NCBI GenBank assembly: GCA_913056375.1
Contig: CAJXNF010000076.1
Location: 1 to 9,717 of the forward strand
Length of the DNA: 9,717 nt
DNA from: an uncultured Pseudomonadota bacterium
GTDB taxonomy: Bacteria; SAR324; NAC60-12
Direction of reading: 5' to 3'
The position numbers and the translations under genes are program-made. The notes beneath the pieces are model-generated. The model ran no database searches, had not been told where the DNA came from, and was given only the letters and a program-made list of their open reading frames with translations. Below, one piece after another: positions 1 to 6,704 of the stretch (within the stretch, counting starts at the first letter, position 1; each line of letters starts with the position of its first letter).

Positions 1-129
1 GCTAAAGGTCGTCATGATCCTTGTGTCTTGCCCAGAGCCGTACCTATGGTTGAAGCAATGATCAATCTGGTTCTGCTAGATCATTGGTTGCGCAATCGCA
101 ACAAAAAACTCGCAGACTTAGAAGGATAA
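1..129 (+). CDS. aroC: Chorismate synthase, C-terminal fragment
   Basis: This is the 3' end of a gene that enters from the left edge; 42 codons and a TAA stop (127-129) are visible. The peptide contains GRHDPCVLPRAVPMVEAM followed by a leucine-rich segment, LVLLDHWLR. This matches the conserved C-terminal signature of chorismate synthase, which converts 5-enolpyruvylshikimate 3-phosphate to chorismate in the cytoplasm as the last step of the shikimate pathway and uses reduced FMN. The flavin and substrate sites upstream of this tail are outside the window, so integrity cannot be judged. The short charged tail after the signature (RNRNKKLADLEG) is normal for the family. No hairpin-plus-T-run terminator follows the stop. 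Confidence 0.88.
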   Translation, partial: AKGRHDPCVLPRAVPMVEAMINLVLLDHWLRNRNKKLADLEG

Positions 130-152
130 ATCCTTCAAAATACTGGTTCAAA

Positions 153-182
153 ATGCTTGGCTTTTCTTTTGCAGATTATAAT
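153..182 (+). promoter_or_regulatory. Candidate sigma-70-type promoter between aroC and the small membrane gene
   Basis: A perfect TATAAT lies at 177-182 in the AT-rich spacer after aroC. The -35 side is poor: ATGCTT (153-158) gives an 18-base spacer, and TTGGCT (157-162) gives only 14. If used, transcription would start near 189 and leave a leader of roughly 55 bases before the ATG at 245. The -10 match is seen directly; promoter activity is inferred. Confidence 0.4.
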
Positions 183-244
183 TAAACTGAGCGTGTTAAG
201 ACAAACTCACTCGATTTGCAAATAGGATTTGCCAGCAAGGTCCC

Positions 245-433
245 ATGAATCAGCAAAGAAAGTTTCAGGACACCCACCATTCTTCAGATTCCCTCAGCCA
301 ACGGATGATTGTCCGTCGCTACCAACCGGCATCACGGCGAGGCTGGAATCCCTACCAACCGGCAATGTTTGTTGCAATGGGCGTAGTTTGTTTCGCTTGC
401 TCGCTAGCGGTACAGATACTCATTTTAAGCTAG
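245..433 (+). CDS. Small predicted single-pass membrane protein, 62 aa
   Basis: I do not recognise this family. The first 40 residues are hydrophilic and basic (several Arg and Lys, with HHSSDS). They are followed by one hydrophobic helix at about residues 41-61 (MFVAMGVVCFACSLAVQILI) that ends the protein. The basic N-terminus suggests a tail-anchored or N-in inner-membrane topology. Residues 26-29 and 37-40 repeat YQPA, matching a 13-base in-frame direct repeat in the DNA. A weak AAGG lies a few bases before the ATG. The stop is 6 bases before the DHH phosphoesterase ATG, consistent with translational coupling and supporting a real gene. A competing open frame at 229-450 overlaps the downstream start and has no membrane segment or recognisable motif, so I prefer this frame. 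Confidence 0.55.
   Translation: MNQQRKFQDTHHSSDSLSQRMIVRRYQPASRRGWNPYQPAMFVAMGVVCFACSLAVQILILS
319..364 (+). repeat. 13-bp in-frame direct repeat
   Basis: CTACCAACCGGCA occurs at 319-331 and again at 352-364, a period of 33 bases (11 codons). It encodes the repeated YQPA residues of the small membrane protein, so it may reflect a small internal duplication rather than a regulatory site. Confidence 0.6.
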
Positions 434-439
434 CGACAA

Positions 440-1396
440 ATGCCTTATGATGTCTTCAACGGTGATGCTGACGGGCTCTGCGCCCTGCAGCAGTTGAGGC
501 TTCATCAACCTGTAGAAGGCCCTCACCTAGTCACTGGTCCCAAACGGGAGACCTCTCTTCTTCGCAAGATTCCTTTAGTTGATCCCACGGAAATTACTGT
601 CTTGGATATTTCACTACGTGCCAATCGTAGTGATGCAGAACGTCTCCTCCAAGACGGCCATCGACTGACCTACATTGACCATCACAACTCCGGCCCCATT
701 CCTGAGCACAAGAATTTTATTAGTCATATTGATACTGATCCTGCCGTTTGCACAAGTGTCATAGTGGATCAAATGCTGGAGGGCAAATACAGAGATTGGG
801 CGATTACAGCGGCCTTCGGAGACAACCTGATAGACACTGCAAAAACACTAGCACAGAAGACTAATCTAAGTTCATCCCAAGTTAGAAAACTTCAGGAGTT
901 GGGCGAACTGCTGAACTACAACGGCTATGGTCGAAAAGTCGACGATCTCTGGTTTTCTCCTGAAGAGCTGTTTTGGAAAATGCAAGGATACCAGAGCCCA
1001 CTGGATTTCTACGGAGAGGCTCCGGAATTCTTGGCTCTAAGAGAAGGGTATGCAGAGGACTTACGACGCGCTGAAAAAGCACCAACCATTTTTGAAAACT
1101 CAAACCTACGCATCTATCAGTTGCCTGATGCGTCTTGGAGTCATCGAATTGTCGGAGCATTCAGCAATTTAAAGGCAAGAAACCATCCTGAACAAGCTCA
1201 GGTTGTGATGGTGGAAAAACCCGAAAGGACTCAGCTAGTCAGTGTTCGTTCCCCAAAAATACACCCTGTTGGGGCTGATGAGATCTGTCTTCAGTTTGAA
1301 GGAGGTGGCAGACCAGCCGCTGCTGGGATCAATGATCTGCCAATGGCAAAATTTGAGGATTTTAAGCAGGCTTTAATTCAGCGGTTTTGCGTCTGA
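440..1396 (+). CDS. DHH/DHHA1-family phosphoesterase, substrate unknown
   Basis: This 318-residue protein has the layout of the DHH superfamily of metal-dependent phosphoesterases (RecJ, NrnA and relatives). Motif I is FNGDADG (residues 6-12, with D9 and D11), motif II is LDIS (D56), the signature D80-H81-H82 lies in YIDHHNSG, and FGDN (126-129) fits the fourth acidic motif. These residues normally bind two Mn or Mg ions. The C-terminal DHHA1-like substrate-binding motif is GGGRPAAAGI (288-297), with Arg where RecJ and NrnA usually have His. By family it should hydrolyse phosphodiester or phosphate bonds in the cytoplasm, but whether the substrate is oligonucleotide, cyclic dinucleotide or something else cannot be read from the sequence. 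Its ATG lies 6 bases after the small membrane gene and has no Shine-Dalgarno site of its own. The 3' end overlaps the convergent phosphofructokinase gene by 24 bases. Confidence 0.85.
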   Translation: MPYDVFNGDADGLCALQQLRLHQPVEGPHLVTGPKRETSLLRKIPLVDPTEITVLDISLRANRSDAERLLQDGHRLTYIDHHNSGPIPEHKNFISHIDTDPAVCTSVIVDQMLEGKYRDWAITAAFGDNLIDTAKTLAQKTNLSSSQVRKLQELGELLNYNGYGRKVDDLWFSPEELFWKMQGYQSPLDFYGEAPEFLALREGYAEDLRRAEKAPTIFENSNLRIYQLPDASWSHRIVGAFSNLKARNHPEQAQVVMVEKPERTQLVSVRSPKIHPVGADEICLQFEGGGRPAAAGINDLPMAKFEDFKQALIQRFCV

Positions 1397-2746
1397 TTCT
1401 TCAGGGGCCTCATTATACATCCGATTTGGCTGTCCTGTTGAAAACAGAACCTGTCTCCAGAAATCTCCATTAGGATCAATTCGTTTTTTCTGCTGCACCA
1501 CAGCTTCCAGTGGAACATGGGTGAAATGACTGTTCCAGTAACCTATCATAACGTCTGTACGACCAGCCATTCCTGCGTGAACAGCATGATCTGCAAGGTG
1601 ATAGCAGAAAATCGCATCATGAGGATTAGCAGGCAAAGATCGAATTAAATAGCTTGGTTCGATCAGTCGAACACTAACAGGGGCCTTGCCTTCAAAATGC
1701 TTCTGAATACTCTCTTTCAGGAATGAACCAATATCACTATAACGAATATTGCCTGAGGGATCTCTCTTTTCTATCCTGTTCGACATCAAGTATTGACCAG
1801 CACCCTCTGCAACGACAATCACCGAATGCGGATGCTGTCCTTTCTTTTGTTTCTCGTCAAAACTATTTTCCATAGCCGCCATCATTCCTTCCGGACCATG
1901 CAGGTCAAAGCGAACTTCTGGGATCAGCACAAAATTCACATCAGGACAGGCTAAAGAGGTATTCGCAGCAATAAACCCCGAATCACGCCCCATCAACTTG
2001 ATTACAACAACTCCATAGTGAGCGCCATAGGCTTCGACATGTGCTGATTGCACGGCTTCTACTGCCTTAGAAAAAGCAGTTTCAAATCCAAAGGTTTTTG
2101 AGCAGTAAGAAATGTCATTGTCGATCGTCTTTGGCACACCAATTACAGCAATCTTGAGATCTCTAGCTTTGACTTCCTGGGCAATTGCATGCGCGCCTCG
2201 TAAAGTTCCATCCCCACCAATACAAAACAGGATTTTAATTGTATGCCGATCTAGGCAGTCTACAATTTCTCCAATATCTTGGGGCCCTCTTGAGCTAGAG
2301 AGTATGCTGCCTCCTTGGTGATGGATGTTTACAACTGAGTCCGGCGTCAATTCCATAATGTCATGTCGATATTTTGGAATAAATCCCTGAAAACCATAGC
2401 GGAAGCCATAGATCTTACGCACACCATAGTTGTGATACATCTGCATCACCAGAGCTCTGATCACATTGTTGATTCCAGGGCAGAGCCCTCCACAAGTCAC
2501 AATGGCCGCTCTGACCTTTGAAGCATCAAAAAACGTCATCGCTCTTGGACCGGCAGCTTCAAAGCTTACTGGAGACTCTCCTCCAAATAACTCATGCTGA
2601 TTAAGATTATTAAAAGTAGCTTGGTATAGAACCCTCTGGGAATCCTCAACAAATCGAAAGTTATCCTCCTGGGAGCTTGTGCTGAGTGGTAAAGGTGATT
2701 GGATACGACAATTGCCCAGACTTGGGACAACAAACTGCTCATTCAT
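1373..2746 (-). CDS. 6-phosphofructokinase, group III-like, probably ATP-dependent
   Basis: This 457-residue protein phosphorylates fructose 6-phosphate to fructose 1,6-bisphosphate in glycolysis. After a roughly 75-residue N-terminal extension the PFK fold begins. Visible motifs are GGLCPGIN (86-93, phosphate loop), GGDGT (177-181), PKTIDND (205-211, catalytic D209), MGRDSG (252-257), IPE (275-277) and a late PSYLIRS segment (364-370). The Gly in GGDGT, where PPi enzymes carry Asp, points to ATP. The Lys in PKTIDND, where E. coli PfkA has Gly, is typical of PPi enzymes and also of the ATP enzymes of plants, trypanosomes and some bacteria. The combination fits that group III ATP class. Length also suits it, against about 320 for E. 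coli PfkA. AAGGA sits 5 bases before the ATG. The gene is divergent from glgC and overlaps the phosphoesterase gene by 24 bases at the 3' end. Confidence 0.92.
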   Translation of the reverse strand: MNEQFVVPSLGNCRIQSPLPLSTSSQEDNFRFVEDSQRVLYQATFNNLNQHELFGGESPVSFEAAGPRAMTFFDASKVRAAIVTCGGLCPGINNVIRALVMQMYHNYGVRKIYGFRYGFQGFIPKYRHDIMELTPDSVVNIHHQGGSILSSSRGPQDIGEIVDCLDRHTIKILFCIGGDGTLRGAHAIAQEVKARDLKIAVIGVPKTIDNDISYCSKTFGFETAFSKAVEAVQSAHVEAYGAHYGVVVIKLMGRDSGFIAANTSLACPDVNFVLIPEVRFDLHGPEGMMAAMENSFDEKQKKGQHPHSVIVVAEGAGQYLMSNRIEKRDPSGNIRYSDIGSFLKESIQKHFEGKAPVSVRLIEPSYLIRSLPANPHDAIFCYHLADHAVHAGMAGRTDVMIGYWNSHFTHVPLEAVVQQKKRIDPNGDFWRQVLFSTGQPNRMYNEAPEESDAKPLN

Positions 2747-2750
2747 TTCA

Positions 2751-2758
2751 TTCCTTTT
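2751..2758 (-). promoter_or_regulatory. Ribosome binding site of the phosphofructokinase gene
   Basis: On the - strand the sequence reads AAAAGGAA, then TGAA, then the ATG at 2746-2744. This purine-rich core at normal spacing is the only strong Shine-Dalgarno site I see in the window, and it fixes the start. An ATG one codon-length upstream (2752-2750) is out of frame and meets a stop at once. Confidence 0.65.
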
Positions 2759-2851
2759 GGTGATCCTTTAATTGGTTTGAACGCCCATGCCTATCAGTTT
2801 ATGAACGATTACGCAAAATTATTAGAAATTTCCTATCCTCCAAGACTACGC

Positions 2852-2878
2852 TTGTTTGTTTAACTTACTTTTCATAAT
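2852..2878 (+). promoter_or_regulatory. Candidate promoter for glgC-glgA
   Basis: In the 184-base divergent spacer between the phosphofructokinase gene and glgC, TTGTTT (2852-2857) and CATAAT (2873-2878) are separated by 15 bases. That is shorter than the optimal 17. It would place the transcript start near 2885 and leave a leader of about 45 bases. No convincing match was found for the leftward promoter of the phosphofructokinase gene, and no operator palindrome or riboswitch-like fold was seen in the spacer. Confidence 0.33.
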
Positions 2879-2930
2879 TATCAGGCTTGCTAAACAGTCC
2901 TTCAAAAACTGACTTTTCTGAGATTACACC

Positions 2931-4160
2931 ATGAGTACCAATGTCCTGTCCATGATCCTAGCTGGCGGAGAGGGAACTCGATTACATCCTTTGACAGCTG
3001 TGCGCGCAAAGCCTTCCGTACCTTTTGGTGGAAACTATAGAATCATTGATTTTGTACTGAGCAACTTTATCAATTCTGGACTGATGCAGGTCTTTGTACT
3101 AACGCAGTTCAAATCTCACTCCCTGATGGAACACCTGCGGCAAGGTTGGAGGATTTCGGGTATTCCGAATGTCTTTATTGATCCAATTCCCGCCCAGATG
3201 CAAACGGGCAAGAAGTGGTATGAAGGAACAGCTGATGCGATTTACCAGAACCTAAATCTGATTTATGACAGTGATCCTGATCTGGTCTGTGTCTTTGGAG
3301 GAGATCACATCTATAAGATGGACATCAGCCAGATGTTACGCTTCCACACCAAGCGTCATGCTGAATTAACCGTGGCAGCTATTCCCGTGCCGCTTCATGA
3401 AGCAAAACATTTTGGGATCATTGAGGTTGATGATGAATGGCGGATGACAGGCTTTGTGGAAAAGCCTATCAACCCTCCAAAGCCGATGCCAAATGATCCT
3501 CATCATGTACTGGCCTCGATGGGCAATTACGTGTTTGAACGAAATGCCTTGGTGAATGAACTCATCTTGGATGCTCAGTTCGCTGACTCTGATCATGATT
3601 TCGGAAAAAATATCATCCCAAGAATGTTCCCACGGGGCCAAGTCTTCGTGTATGACTTTTCTCAAAATAGAGTTCCGGGTGCTGTCGAAGAAGAGGTTGG
3701 CTACTGGCGTGACGTAGGAACCTTGGACGCTTATTGGGAATCAAACATGGATCTGGTCGGTATCAAACCAGAATTCGACCTCTACAACCAGAAGTGGCCT
3801 GTACGAAGCCACACTCCTCCTTTGCCTCCCGCAAAATTTGTGCACTTCAGCGATCTGCGGACGGGCCATGCGATCAATGCGATTATTTCTGCTGGATCCA
3901 TCATCAGTGGCGCCTTAGTGATCAATAGTGTTTTGGGATACAACGTCCGTGTTCATAGCTACTCCCACATTAGTGAATCAGTCATTATGAATGACGTTGA
4001 TATTGCCAGGAATTGTCGAATTAAGCGGGCTATCATCGACAAGCAGGTCAAGATTGGCCCTGATACTGTAATTGGCTATGATCTGGAAGCTGATCGCCAG
4101 CGCTACCATGTAACTGACTCTGGGATTGTAGTAATTCCGAAGGGTTCTACAATCAACTGA
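2931..4160 (+). CDS. glgC: Glucose-1-phosphate adenylyltransferase (ADP-glucose pyrophosphorylase)
   Basis: This 409-residue enzyme makes ADP-glucose and PPi from ATP and glucose 1-phosphate, the committed step of bacterial glycogen synthesis. The N-terminal nucleotidyltransferase domain shows GGEGTR (12-17), AKPSVPFGG (26-34), WYEGTADAIYQ (96-106), the metal-site GGDH (123-126, D125), FVEKP (175-179), SMGNYVF (196-202) and YWRDVGT (258-264). Residues from about 300 form the left-handed beta-helix domain. Sequence blocks such as NLIYDSDPD, DLYNQKWP and AGSIIS strongly recall actinobacterial GlgC. N35 occupies the position of E. coli Lys39, the fructose-1,6-bisphosphate contact, so the allosteric response may differ. 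The upstream ribosome site is weak (GAGA). The stop is 2 bases before the glgA ATG, so the two are surely cotranscribed and probably coupled. Confidence 0.96.
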   Translation: MSTNVLSMILAGGEGTRLHPLTAVRAKPSVPFGGNYRIIDFVLSNFINSGLMQVFVLTQFKSHSLMEHLRQGWRISGIPNVFIDPIPAQMQTGKKWYEGTADAIYQNLNLIYDSDPDLVCVFGGDHIYKMDISQMLRFHTKRHAELTVAAIPVPLHEAKHFGIIEVDDEWRMTGFVEKPINPPKPMPNDPHHVLASMGNYVFERNALVNELILDAQFADSDHDFGKNIIPRMFPRGQVFVYDFSQNRVPGAVEEEVGYWRDVGTLDAYWESNMDLVGIKPEFDLYNQKWPVRSHTPPLPPAKFVHFSDLRTGHAINAIISAGSIISGALVINSVLGYNVRVHSYSHISESVIMNDVDIARNCRIKRAIIDKQVKIGPDTVIGYDLEADRQRYHVTDSGIVVIPKGSTIN

Positions 4161-4162
4161 GT

Positions 4163-5620
4163 ATGAAAATTCTCTTCTTGTCCTCTGAAGCTACCGGACT
4201 CCTCAAGACTGGTGGCTTGGCTGATGTTGCTCGAGCTCTCCCCCTGGCGCTTCGTCAGAAAGGCCACGACGTAAGACTTGTTCTTCCTAATTATCTCTCC
4301 ATTGCAAGATCCAAAAACTACTCAACTGTAGTCTCCTCACTGGGGGTTCCAATGGGAGACACAGAGCTTTTCTGTGCAGTTCAACTGACAGAGCTAGAGC
4401 GGTTACCTGTTTATCTGATTGAATACAATGATTTTTTCTTACGTAGTCATCCCTACGAAGATGTAGCCGGCAATCCCCATCCAGATAACGGAGAACGCTT
4501 TGGTTTCTTTTGCAAAGCTGCGCTTCAACTCTGTCTAGCTGAAAACTTCATTCCGGACATCATCCACGCTAACGACTGGCAAGGGGCGTTAGCTTGCCTT
4601 TATTTGCATCAGTATCGAAGTACCTATCCTGAATTTGCTAAGACGCGCTCTCTGCTGACTATTCACAATGGCGGTTATCAGGGGCATTGCCCTGCCTCTG
4701 CAAGATCCTTTCTGGAGATCGGGGATCATTGGTTTCATCCAGCAGGGTTTGAAGATCATGGGCAAATCAATTTGCTGAAAGGTGGGCTGAGGACTGCGGA
4801 TCAATTGAATGCAGTGAGTGTTGGTTATGCTGAAGAACTAAAAACTCCACTGGGAGGTCATGGTCTACATGAGTCTTACGAGGCACGCAAAGAAGTTTTC
4901 AGTGGAATTTTAAATGGCTGTGAATACGAGGTATGGAATCCGGCAAATGATCCCTATCTAACTTCCAACTATGATCTAGGAAACTTATCAGGAAAATTTG
5001 AATGTAAGTCGGCATTGCAAGCTGAGATGGGACTACCAGAAGCTCCCGAAGTTCCTTTGATTGGAATTGTTAGTAGGTTGACAGGACAAAAGGGATTTGA
5101 TTTCTCTTTACCGGCGATTGCCAAAGTTCTGAGTGAGCAAGTTCAGTTTGCAATTCTAGGTAGTGGAGAGCGCTGGATTGTTGAGGAAATCACCAGATTG
5201 AGTGAGATGAATCCAGGGAAATTGCAGTTTCACGATGGTTATAGTGAGGCTTTAGCTCATCGAATTGAAGCTGGAAGTGACTTCTTCCTGATGCCCTCGC
5301 TCTATGAACCCTGTGGACTCAATCAGATGTATAGTCTTCGCTACGGCACGCTTCCGATCGTTAGAGCCGTAGGCGGTCTCCGAGATACGGTTTGGGAGAA
5401 CGATACATCGGGTGGGAACGGAACTGGGTTCGTATTTACAGAGCCCAATGCGGATGATACTCTTGCGGCGATAAAGAGAGGGATTGATTGTTTTACCAAT
5501 GACACCGCTTCATTCGAAAACAGAATGAAATTGGGTATGCGCCAAAGATTTTCCTGGGAAAACACCGCTACCCAATATGAAAACATCTATACCAAAGCTC
5601 TGAAAACTCCTATCAACTAA
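4163..5620 (+). CDS. glgA: Glycogen synthase (ADP-glucose type, GT5)
   Basis: This 485-residue GT-B glycosyltransferase transfers glucose from ADP-glucose to the non-reducing end of an alpha-1,4-glucan. Features in order are the N-terminal KTGGLADV loop (15-22, with K15 of the ADP-glucose site), HANDW (135-139), TIHNGGYQG (166-174), GILNG (248-252), RLTGQKG (305-311, with R305 and K310 at the phosphate-binding positions) and YEPCGLNQMYSLRYG (381-395), which contains the catalytic-site Glu 382. These are the hallmarks of GT5 glycogen synthases, and the length is close to the usual 477-490. It begins 2 bases after glgC, so it works directly on that enzyme's product. No branching enzyme or phosphorylase gene is present here. 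The last 4 bases overlap the end of the convergent small gene, and no terminator hairpin is evident at that junction. Confidence 0.96.
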   Translation: MKILFLSSEATGLLKTGGLADVARALPLALRQKGHDVRLVLPNYLSIARSKNYSTVVSSLGVPMGDTELFCAVQLTELERLPVYLIEYNDFFLRSHPYEDVAGNPHPDNGERFGFFCKAALQLCLAENFIPDIIHANDWQGALACLYLHQYRSTYPEFAKTRSLLTIHNGGYQGHCPASARSFLEIGDHWFHPAGFEDHGQINLLKGGLRTADQLNAVSVGYAEELKTPLGGHGLHESYEARKEVFSGILNGCEYEVWNPANDPYLTSNYDLGNLSGKFECKSALQAEMGLPEAPEVPLIGIVSRLTGQKGFDFSLPAIAKVLSEQVQFAILGSGERWIVEEITRLSEMNPGKLQFHDGYSEALAHRIEAGSDFFLMPSLYEPCGLNQMYSLRYGTLPIVRAVGGLRDTVWENDTSGGNGTGFVFTEPNADDTLAAIKRGIDCFTNDTASFENRMKLGMRQRFSWENTATQYENIYTKALKTPIN

Positions 5621-5814
5621 CCCAACTCCCCACGAAACAAGCGATCCACCTCATTGTTCCATGATTCTGTTTCTGGTGAATTTGGTGGATTTGGACTTTC
5701 CGGCATCACCAAACCTTCTCGATTTTGAGCTTCTAGCAAGCGGCGAATAGCTTTCAGTTCTGAATTGTTTTCCTGTACAGCTTGTAAAAGTGCTTTTAGG
5801 AGTTCTACTTCCAT
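5617..5814 (-). CDS. Small predicted coiled-coil protein, 65 aa
   Basis: The family is not recognised. Residues 1-30 are a charged amphipathic helix with leucines in heptad-like spacing (LLKALLQAV, then ELKAIRRLLEAQ), so a short coiled coil or dimerising helix is likely. A linker rich in Pro, Ser and Asn follows (about 37-49). A short acidic-amphipathic C-terminal segment (ESWNNEVDRLFRGELG) could be a docking peptide. There is no signal peptide or membrane segment. It lies 32 bases after the fructosamine-kinase-family gene on the same strand and is the last gene of the cluster, overlapping glgA by 4 bases tail-to-tail. The ribosome site before the ATG is weak. The regular helix pattern and tight packing argue for a real gene, but without homologues this remains tentative. 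Confidence 0.55.
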   Translation of the reverse strand: MEVELLKALLQAVQENNSELKAIRRLLEAQNREGLVMPESPNPPNSPETESWNNEVDRLFRGELG

Positions 5815-5846
5815 TGAGTGTACTCAGTTACTGCGACTTCAAAGAG

Positions 5847-6704
5847 TCATTGACGGGTGATCTCCCCAAGGCAGGATTCGACTGACTGCGTATAACTGTT
5901 ACCGAAGAGATTGAAGTGATTCAGTAGGTGATAGAGTTGATAGACTTTTTGTCTTCGAGCAAAGCCTTCGCTTTTTGGCCGTATCTCGTGATAAGCATGA
6001 TAAAACGGTGTGGGGAATCCTCCGAAAATATAAGTCAACGACAAATCTGCTTCTGGATCACCATAGTAAATAGCTGGATCAATCACAACTGGCTCACCAC
6101 TGTTGCTGACCAATACATTTCCGCTCCACAGATCTCCGTGTAGTAAAGAAGCCTGTGTTGATGATCCTTCCAAAGGTGCTGGCCAGAGAATCTCTAACTT
6201 GTGCCAGAGTCGTTTTGTTGTTTTTGGGATTCCACGCTGTACTGCCATTTCCCATTGGGGTAACAGCCTTCTTTGCCAGAAAAACTCTTTCCAGTTCCCA
6301 TTGCAGTGATTTTTCTGTGGACTCCGGCCGATGAAATTATCTTGATGGAATCCATGAATTTTCCGGGAATAGGCATGTAAATTAGCCAATTGCTGACCCA
6401 GCTTTGGCCAAAAATCTGTAGGGGGATTAATGGCGGTGGGTATGAATTCCAGAACAAGAAAATCTTCAGTCAGCCTGATGACTTCAGGAACACGGATCGC
6501 ACCTGATTTTGCTAACTCATTGAGACCCTCTGCCTCTGCTGCAAGCATTCCTGGCAATAAGCCCGTTGACAACTTAACGAATACAGTTTCCTCCGCTGTT
6601 TTGACTTGCCATGCTTCACTAATACAACCACCAGAAACCGGCAACATATCTAGAATAGGTTGGTCCAGAACCGCTTGTAGACTTTCACGGAACTCTACAG
6701 TCAT
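5847..6704 (-). CDS. Fructosamine-kinase-family protein (probable ketoamine 3-kinase)
   Basis: This 285-residue protein belongs to the fructosamine 3-kinase/YniA family of the aminoglycoside-kinase-like fold. The family phosphorylates sugars attached to protein amines at the 3 position, after which the adduct falls off and the amine is repaired. Visible motifs are the glycine-rich loop SGGCISEAW (24-32), FVKL with K44, LAAEAEGL (54-61), catalytic HGDLWSGN (189-196, D191), the metal-binding IDPAIYYGDPEADL segment (208-221, D209) and the family C-terminal block YQLYHLLNHFNLFG (255-268). Cys27 lies where plant and human members carry the redox-sensitive loop cysteine. Length is typical. Its ATG overlaps the TGA of the phosphatase gene (ATGA, 4 bases), so the two are translationally coupled. 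Known bacterial members often prefer ribulosamines or erythrulosamines over fructosamines; the substrate here is inferred. Confidence 0.9.
   Translation of the reverse strand: MTVEFRESLQAVLDQPILDMLPVSGGCISEAWQVKTAEETVFVKLSTGLLPGMLAAEAEGLNELAKSGAIRVPEVIRLTEDFLVLEFIPTAINPPTDFWPKLGQQLANLHAYSRKIHGFHQDNFIGRSPQKNHCNGNWKEFFWQRRLLPQWEMAVQRGIPKTTKRLWHKLEILWPAPLEGSSTQASLLHGDLWSGNVLVSNSGEPVVIDPAIYYGDPEADLSLTYIFGGFPTPFYHAYHEIRPKSEGFARRQKVYQLYHLLNHFNLFGNSYTQSVESCLGEITRQ

Noticed and set aside
229..450. 73-residue open frame on + overlapping the small membrane gene
   Set aside because: It overlaps the phosphoesterase start, has no membrane segment or motif, and the alternative frame at 245-433 has a coherent helix and good spacing to the next gene.
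1435..1447. Small hairpin CTGTT-GAA-AACAG just after the phosphoesterase stop, as a possible terminator
   Set aside because: Only five base pairs, no T-run on the + strand, and it lies inside the phosphofructokinase coding sequence.
1373..2746. Calling the phosphofructokinase PPi-dependent because of PKTIDND
   Set aside because: The GGDGT glycine is the ATP-type residue, and Lys in the second motif also occurs in group III ATP enzymes.
3366..3665. 99-residue open frame on - strand
   Set aside because: It lies wholly antisense within glgC, and its composition looks like the complement of that gene.
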